Part shown: one piece after another, positions 6,937 to 10,164 of the stretch
Layout of the letters: every line of letters begins with the position of its first letter
Numbering within the stretch: the first letter of the stretch is position 1
Origin: Bacillota bacterium
GTDB lineage: Bacteria; Bacillota; Dethiobacteria; Dethiobacterales; Dethiobacteraceae
Direction: 5' to 3'
NCBI GenBank assembly: GCA_024650095.1
Contig: JANKMV010000055.1
Span: forward strand, 1-10,164
DNA length: 10,164 bases
The notes under the pieces: model-generated
What the model saw: the letters and a program-made list of their open reading frames with translations, nothing else
Database searches by the model: none
Told to the model about the DNA's origin: nothing
Position numbers and translations under genes: made by a program

Positions 6937-7974
6937 CTATCTGACATAGATGGGGTTGGTAAAAATCCACGGCTTCTTCTTTAGACGAACTTCTACACGA
7001 TAAGTTCCACTTTCTTTTACTTTTATGGAACATTGGTTATCTTTATGCTCCAGCCACGTAGCGCCATCTTTAACGATGGTAATGTGCGTGTGGTGACGTG
7101 GTGCTGATGGACAACAGACGTTTAGCTTCGTCTGTGCCGTTAAGGGTGCGGTATCACCAAGGGAGAATTCATTGTCACCGCTCGTGATGGTAAAGGAGAA
7201 GGCCGTTGCTTCAGCCACGACATGGTTGACGATAAAGGCCCGCCCTGCACGCAAAGCCGTTAGTATTTGTTCTTTGGCTTCCCCCGCGTCTTGGGAGAGT
7301 GGCTTTTGTAGAAGCAAGCCATTGTTGGCTGTTTTAAATAGATATCCATAAGGAAAGATGCGGCGCCGAATGGGCCCACGGTTGATATGCCAATCGTGGG
7401 CATCGGAACCCGCAATGGCTGTAATTTTACGCTGGCGCGTAATCTTATCGAAGCGGGCTAGCGCTTGTGGGCAGGGACCCGTAATGGGACCCAAGGGATG
7501 CAAATATGCATAATACAAACCCTTGCAGAGATTGGAGGCGCCATCTCGCCACTGGGAACTCCAGTTCCACACTTCTATGCCCGCAAAGCCAACTACATTC
7601 CAATCATGCCAAGGATAGGTGATCCCATCTAGGACAAGAGGTGAACCTTTTTCAAAGGGGTGGGCAATAATACCCACGCCACCTTGCTTGTTGACAGCGT
7701 CAATCACAGACTGGGGGTTATCATCGTCGGCTGCAATCTCATTTTTTATCCCCAGTGCCAGGTAATGGTGATGGGCACGATTGATTTCACTCCCACACAA
7801 TACAAGTACACCTTCAAGATAGCCTTCATCGGATAAGCCTTTGAGCGTATGATGATCCGTAATAATAATATAGTCGAGGCCAACCCGAGCCGCTGCTTGG
7901 GCAATTTCCATAATGGTACCCGCACCATCCGAATGTGTGCTATGAATATGTATATTGCCAGTAACAACATGCAC
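6937..7974 (-). CDS. PHP-domain metal-dependent phosphoesterase with C-terminal beta-sandwich-like region
   Basis: PHP-domain proteins use a cluster of His and Asp to bind two or three metals and hydrolyse phosphoesters. The four signature motifs are present: HIHSTHSDG (H9, H11, D16), TDHHT (D40, H41), E63 in GSEI followed by a HHH at 68-70, AHP (H105), and GSDAHD (D191, H193). The arrangement is that of the stand-alone COG0613-like group, not the CpsB/YwqE tyrosine phosphatases of capsule loci. Residues about 250-345 look like an all-beta, Ig-like extension (KLNVCC, THITIVKDG, GTYRVEVRL). No signal peptide or membrane segment is seen, so it is probably cytosolic. The start is GTG 7974: GAGAGGGGGG stands 6 nt before it and no in-frame ATG is near. 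The gene has its own terminator; no convincing promoter was found upstream. Substrate unknown. Confidence 0.88.
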   Translation of the reverse strand: MHVVTGNIHIHSTHSDGAGTIMEIAQAAARVGLDYIIITDHHTLKGLSDEGYLEGVLVLCGSEINRAHHHYLALGIKNEIAADDDNPQSVIDAVNKQGGVGIIAHPFEKGSPLVLDGITYPWHDWNVVGFAGIEVWNWSSQWRDGASNLCKGLYYAYLHPLGPITGPCPQALARFDKITRQRKITAIAGSDAHDWHINRGPIRRRIFPYGYLFKTANNGLLLQKPLSQDAGEAKEQILTALRAGRAFIVNHVVAEATAFSFTITSGDNEFSLGDTAPLTAQTKLNVCCPSAPRHHTHITIVKDGATWLEHKDNQCSIKVKESGTYRVEVRLKKKPWIFTNPIYVR

Positions 7975-8092
7975 GGCAATCCCCCCTCTCTTCTATTCTA
8001 TCATCATACTTCACATTTTGTATGAATATAACCCAACACCAACATTCCCCGCGCCTTGCCGGCTCATCAACTAGGGTGCGGTACCCCAAAAT

Positions 8093-8116
8093 GTAGGGAA
8101 CGGTCTTGACCGTTCC
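8093..8116 (+). repeat. REP copy B (GTAG + 20-bp palindrome)
   Basis: GTAG (8093-8096) plus the perfect palindrome at 8097-8116, identical to copy A. The shared left flank TACCCCAAAAT and right flank GC(C)GCTTGCC show that A and B derive from one longer ancestor. It lies between the second LCP gene and the PHP gene. Confidence 0.88.
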
Positions 8117-8144
8117 GCCGCTTGCCCGCTCATACCTAGGGTGC

Positions 8145-8168
8145 GAAATGGTCAAGACCATTGCCTAC
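8145..8168 (-). repeat. Divergent REP copy B' with compensatory pair change
   Basis: Centred on 8154-8155: AATGGTC-AA-GACCATT followed by GCCTAC, so GTAG is kept on the minus strand. Relative to the standard copy, one C-G pair has become T-A on both arms together, keeping the inner 7-bp stem perfect while the outermost pairs are lost. Confidence 0.75.
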
Positions 8169-8250
8169 ACTAAAGATTGACACGAGGGCAAGACTAATGA
8201 ACGCGTAAGCAAGATTAATCTTGGGTCCGAATAACAGCAAAAATGCGTAT

Positions 8251-9147
8251 TTAAATTGCGATAAAATTAGTACTTGTTGGGTTTTCCCAACGGATATAGT
8301 GACGTACCGTTTCCTGCAAAAAATCTTGATCTAACAGAACATACGAGATCCCCTCAATGGTGGCAACACGACCTTGCAACTGGATCGTAGGCACATTCTC
8401 AAAATCTAGGGAGGCACTTGTACGACTAAAACGGAGCAATGTGGGTAAAGTCATATCGGTCCGTATGTGACGTGCAAACTGTTCTAACAGCATTGGCATT
8501 CTGACCACACTTTTAATTTGGATTAACTGGGCTACAATGGCTTTTAGGACTTGCTGCTGCCTTCGCATGCGACCAAAATCCCCTTCCGGGTCAGAACGGA
8601 AACGTGCATAGGAAAGTGCTTGACTGCCATCTAAGTGTTGCGGCCCCTCTTCCACAATGGGATGACCATCTAAGCCAATGATATCTCGCTCCACTTGCAT
8701 TTCAATACCTCCGACAGCGTCGACCATGCTTTCAAACCCTGAAAAATTAGTATAGAGATAATGGTGAATAGGGATATCTAATAAGGTCTCGACCGTTTCT
8801 TGCAGTAGGGGGACTCCCCCAAACTGCATGGCATGGTTGATTTTGTCTAAGCCCAAACCAACAATCTCCACCCGGGAATCACGGGGTATGGAAACGAGTG
8901 CAACATCATGAGAGATATTATTAATACTCATCACGATAATGGTGTCCGCACGACTAGGCTCGTCATCCTCTTGATCTAGACCAAGGATCATAATATTGGT
9001 TACACCCCGCAACGTTTCACCGCGAGCACCATCTGGCTGAGGGGAGCGCTCGTAAATTCGTACCCACACTGATGATAGCCACAGGGCGCAAAGAAGTAGC
9101 ACAAGTATAAATGCAGTTTTCCATACTTTTATTTTTCGTTTCTTCAT
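8251..9147 (-). CDS. LytR-CpsA-Psr (LCP) family protein, second copy
   Basis: This is a compact LCP protein of 298 residues, expected to be anchored in the membrane with its catalytic domain outside, transferring a lipid-linked glycopolymer to peptidoglycan. Numbered from ATG 9147: basic N-terminus (KKRKIKVWK), membrane segment about 11-29, then RADT (R66, D68), SIPRDSRVEI (R89, D90), KINHAM (102-107) and GDFGRMRRQQ (R193, R196, Q197). There is no Fn3 or tail extension, unlike the other LCP protein 1.8 kb away, and the two are clearly divergent. I chose ATG 9147 over the GTG three codons upstream because AGGCGG lies 9 nt before the ATG but directly against the GTG. The start codon touches a 9-bp inverted repeat (9147-9186). 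I found no convincing promoter or terminator. Why one locus needs two LCP enzymes is not visible here. Confidence 0.92.
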   Translation of the reverse strand: MKKRKIKVWKTAFILVLLLCALWLSSVWVRIYERSPQPDGARGETLRGVTNIMILGLDQEDDEPSRADTIIVMSINNISHDVALVSIPRDSRVEIVGLGLDKINHAMQFGGVPLLQETVETLLDIPIHHYLYTNFSGFESMVDAVGGIEMQVERDIIGLDGHPIVEEGPQHLDGSQALSYARFRSDPEGDFGRMRRQQQVLKAIVAQLIQIKSVVRMPMLLEQFARHIRTDMTLPTLLRFSRTSASLDFENVPTIQLQGRVATIEGISYVLLDQDFLQETVRHYIRWENPTSTNFIAI

Positions 9148-9186
9148 ATGGTACACCCGCCTAACAAAAAGGGACTATGTACCATA
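9147..9186 (-). promoter_or_regulatory. Inverted repeat enclosing the ribosome site of the second LCP gene
   Basis: TATGGTACA (9147-9155) and TGTACCATA (9178-9186) are perfect 9-bp arms around a 22-nt loop. In the message the 3' arm ends on the A of the start codon and the loop holds the SD AGGCGG. CCC and GGG inside the loop could lengthen the stem over the SD. It could be an operator or a translation-controlling hairpin. Confidence 0.5.
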
Positions 9187-9282
9187 AATTGTCCTTCTCC
9201 CCGATCTTTATGCCTTTCAGTCCAACATCAGCTTGCTCCCACTTCCCTACTGCAAGATGCCTTCATTTTCTCAACAAAAAAC

Positions 9283-9368
9283 GCGGAACGGTCAAGACCG
9301 TTCCCTACATTTGTGTGTAGGTAACTGGGGTATGTTGTAGGCATGGACGTGGGGCGGAACGGTCAAGA
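9283..9368 (-). repeat. Two-REP unit (C-D), left bracket of the RAYT gene
   Basis: This segment is homologous to 10066-10152: a REP, a linker of about 50 bp with shared blocks (GTGTAG, CTGGGGTAT, TGGACGTGG), then a second REP in the same orientation. REP spacing is 71 bp here and 72 bp on the right. The two units lie in direct orientation about 783 bp apart with the transposase gene between them. Confidence 0.75.
9285..9308 (-). repeat. REP copy C
   Basis: Perfect palindrome GGAACGGTC-AA-GACCGTTCC (9285-9304) followed by CTAC, that is GTAG on the minus strand. The upstream flank AAACGC resembles the AAGC-GC flank of copies A, B and E read on the same strand. Confidence 0.88.
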
Positions 9369-9375
9369 TCTTTCA
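9356..9375 (-). repeat. Truncated REP copy D, tetranucleotide lost
   Basis: The first arm GGAACGGTC-AA is intact but the second reads GATCTTTC and runs straight into ATTTGGGTGTGG. Compared with other copies, about five bases covering CCTAC are missing, so the copy keeps neither a full stem nor GTAG. Confidence 0.7.
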
Positions 9376-9438
9376 TTTGGGTGTGGTATGCCGCTTTGAT
9401 ATTTGTTTATTTTTGGCAAATATAAGTATCCTTCAAGT

Positions 9439-9462
9439 GTAGGGAACGGTCTTGACCGTTCC
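9439..9462 (+). repeat. REP copy E, 22 bp after the RAYT stop codon
   Basis: GTAG (9439-9442) plus the perfect palindrome (9443-9462). It is oriented opposite to copies C, D, F and G. With those upstream of the transposase it forms an inverted pair around the gene. On the plus strand the hairpin is followed by GCTGC and TTTTTT, but no plus-strand gene reads into it. Confidence 0.88.
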
Positions 9463-9484
9463 GCTGCTTTTTTCATATTGAATG

Positions 9485-9985
9485 TTAATATTCACCTTGG
9501 CGGGTATAATACTTATCTAATTCCCACTTTAATGGATTCGTGTCAATATATTGCCAAATCTCTAGGTATTCTGCGTCATTGCGAATAATGTGATCATGAT
9601 AAGACTTTTGCCAAACTGTAACATCATTCTTTATTTCGTGTATTCGTCTTGCTACGCCGGATTTATATAAACCAATAGCCTTTGGTACTGTTGCTAGCAC
9701 TACTGGCTCTTCCATTTTTGTTTCACCTATCTTAATATCTAGGATTACGTGGATATGATTGGGCATAACAATAAACTTGATTAATTCTGTATTGACAAAC
9801 CGATTGGGAATTTGCAATAATTCTTGCTGTGCAATCTGACCATAGATATTTAAAACCATATTGCCGTCAACAACATGTCCGAACAATTGCCTTCTGTCAT
9901 GGGTACAAATAGTTATGAAATAGTATCCATTTTTTGTGTAATCATAATCCCTTAGCCTTTGTGGTTTACGGTTTGGTAATTTCAT
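9485..9985 (-). CDS. REP-associated tyrosine transposase (RAYT), IS200-like Y1/HUH family
   Basis: RAYTs are single-domain HUH nucleases related to IS200/IS605 TnpA. They cut and join single-stranded DNA at REP hairpins marked by a GTAG-like tetranucleotide and are thought to spread REPs, usually without moving themselves. This one is 166 residues: RLRDYDYTKNGYYFITICTHDRR (about 10-32), the HUH motif in MPNHIHVIL (H77, H79), catalytic Y129 in WQKSYHDHIIR, and YIDTNPLKW (146-154), all hallmarks of the family. The length is normal and nothing is missing. I place the start at ATG 9985, with GGGGGG about 10 nt upstream. A longer frame would start with a TTG inside REP copy F, which is unlikely. 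It is surrounded by GTAG-palindromes on both sides, the best evidence that it serves them. It is unrelated in function to the wall genes next to it. Confidence 0.93.
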   Translation of the reverse strand: MKLPNRKPQRLRDYDYTKNGYYFITICTHDRRQLFGHVVDGNMVLNIYGQIAQQELLQIPNRFVNTELIKFIVMPNHIHVILDIKIGETKMEEPVVLATVPKAIGLYKSGVARRIHEIKNDVTVWQKSYHDHIIRNDAEYLEIWQYIDTNPLKWELDKYYTRQGEY

Positions 9986-10004
9986 AAAAGCCGTCCCCCC
10001 TGTG

Positions 10005-10028
10005 GGAACGATTATAATCATTCCCTGT
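10005..10028 (-). repeat. Strongly divergent REP-like palindrome upstream of the RAYT start
   Basis: GGAACGATTA-TAATCATTCC (10005-10024) is as long as a REP and matches its outer arms. Inner G-C pairs have become A-T on both sides, and CTAC reads CTGT, followed by ATTTT as in other copies. It lies 19 bp before ATG 9985 and its centre contains TATAAT on the minus strand, though without a matching -35. Confidence 0.55.
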
Positions 10029-10045
10029 ATTTTACTGATAATATT

Positions 10046-10062
10046 ACTTGCAGTTAGCAAGT
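10046..10062. promoter_or_regulatory. Short inverted repeat upstream of the RAYT gene
   Basis: ACTTGC-AGTTA-GCAAGT forms a 6-bp stem with a 5-nt loop between the divergent REP and copy F. No U-run follows on either strand. It may be an operator; nothing else supports a role. Confidence 0.25.
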
Positions 10063-10065
10063 GAG

Positions 10066-10152
10066 CTGGAACGGTCAAGACCGTTCCCTATATTGGGGTG
10101 TAGAGAGCTGGGGTATTTTGGGTGGTGTGGACGTGGGCCGGAACGGTCAAGA
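10066..10152 (-). repeat. Two-REP unit (F-G), right bracket of the RAYT gene
   Basis: This is the homologue of 9283-9368: REP F, a linker sharing GTGTAG, CTGGGGTAT and TGGACGTGG, and REP G 72 bp on. The array may continue beyond the right edge of the window. Confidence 0.75.
10068..10091 (-). repeat. REP copy F
   Basis: Perfect palindrome (10068-10087). The tetranucleotide reads CTAT, that is ATAG on the minus strand, one base away from GTAG. It lies upstream of the transposase gene. Confidence 0.85.
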
Positions 10153-10163
10153 CCGTTCCCTAC
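10140..10163 (-). repeat. REP copy G at the window edge
   Basis: Perfect palindrome (10140-10159) followed by CTAC (GTAG on the minus strand). The next base is the last one in the window, so its downstream flank cannot be compared. Confidence 0.88.
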
Positions 10164-10164
10164 A

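Larger units (their letters stand above)
8055..8169. repeat. Tandem ~66-bp duplication, each unit ending in a REP, the two REPs in opposite orientation
   Basis: Unit 1 (from 8055) and unit 2 (from 8121) both begin CTTGCCSGCTCAT and share CTAGGGTGCG (8071-8080 and 8136-8145). Unit 1 then carries REP copy B on the plus strand, unit 2 the divergent copy B' on the minus strand. Such inverted REP pairs resemble the BIME arrangement of enterobacterial REPs. Confidence 0.7.
9148..9484. other. 337-bp gene-free region between the RAYT gene and the second LCP gene
   Basis: It contains REP copies C and D (same orientation, 71 bp apart), REP copy E close to the RAYT stop codon, and the inverted repeat at the LCP start. 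The 9187-9280 part should hold the LCP promoter, but I see only poor matches (for example TTGCAG with GCTGAT at 17 bp). TTCCCTAC at 9243-9250 matches half a REP and may be a relic. Confidence 0.6.

Noticed and set aside
7975..8054. Promoter of the PHP gene with TATGAT as -10
   Set aside because: The best -35 at 17 bp (TTATAT) matches only three positions, too weak to annotate.
8188..8223. Direct repeat GCAAGAYTAAT (period 21) and the palindrome CAAGATT-AATCTTG
   Set aside because: Short and AT-rich, with no T-run or promoter nearby, so chance cannot be excluded; not a terminator for the second LCP gene.
9148..9156. GTG 9156 as the start of the second LCP gene
   Set aside because: The SD AGGCGG is directly against the GTG, leaving no spacing, but is 9 nt from ATG 9147.
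9443..9479. REP copy E plus T-run as a dedicated plus-strand terminator
   Set aside because: The T-run comes five bases after the stem and no plus-strand gene approaches it; the hairpin is explained by the REP.
9985..10078. A longer transposase frame starting at a TTG at 10078
   Set aside because: It would begin inside REP copy F, has no SD, and its extra 31 residues do not resemble the family; ATG 9985 has a G-rich SD and starts right before the conserved part.
6798..10164. CRISPR array
   Set aside because: The palindromes are in both orientations, irregularly spaced from tens of bases to over 1 kb apart, and genes lie between them; no cas gene is present.

Overview
The window looks like a chromosomal piece of a Gram-positive-type bacterium, most likely Bacillota. 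The reasons are the cell-wall gene content (a TagB/TagF-type glycerophosphotransferase, a TagG/Wzm-type exporter permease and two LytR-CpsA-Psr proteins), the strong G-rich Shine-Dalgarno sequences, the AT-rich sigma-A-type promoters, and the use of GTG as a start. I cannot name a genus. All seven genes I accept lie on the minus strand, so transcription runs right to left. The plus-strand open frames are shadows.

Left part (1-4784), read in the direction of transcription: an 848-codon fusion of a CDP-glycerol-type glycerophosphotransferase and a GT4 glycosyltransferase; a 441-codon protein built from two tandem LicD/fukutin-like domains, the first lacking the catalytic aspartates; and an ABC-2 polymer-export permease that runs off the left edge about ten residues short of its usual end. 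Together they suggest synthesis, decoration and export of a phosphate-containing wall glycopolymer (teichoic-acid-like). The LicD-like gene has its own textbook promoter (TTGACA, 17 bp, TATAAT).

Middle part (4969-9147): two LCP proteins, the enzymes that attach wall polymers to peptidoglycan, lie on either side of a PHP-family phosphoesterase. One LCP protein has an unusual fibronectin-III-like domain and a Pro/Glu-rich tail. These genes are separated by long intergenic regions with their own terminator, hairpins and repeats, unlike the compact left part.

Right part (6798-10164): every intergenic gap from 6481 rightward holds copies of a 20-bp palindrome, GGAACGGTC-TT-GACCGTTCC, preceded by GTAG. 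There are five intact or near-intact copies in the gaps from A to G plus divergent ones, nine in all. At the right end is a small HUH transposase of the RAYT (REP-associated tyrosine transposase) type, bracketed by homologous two-palindrome units. This is a REP/RAYT system: the transposase and its own family of dispersed GTAG-palindromes. Several diverged copies keep their pairing through compensatory changes, which suggests selection on the hairpin. This is the most unusual part of the window.
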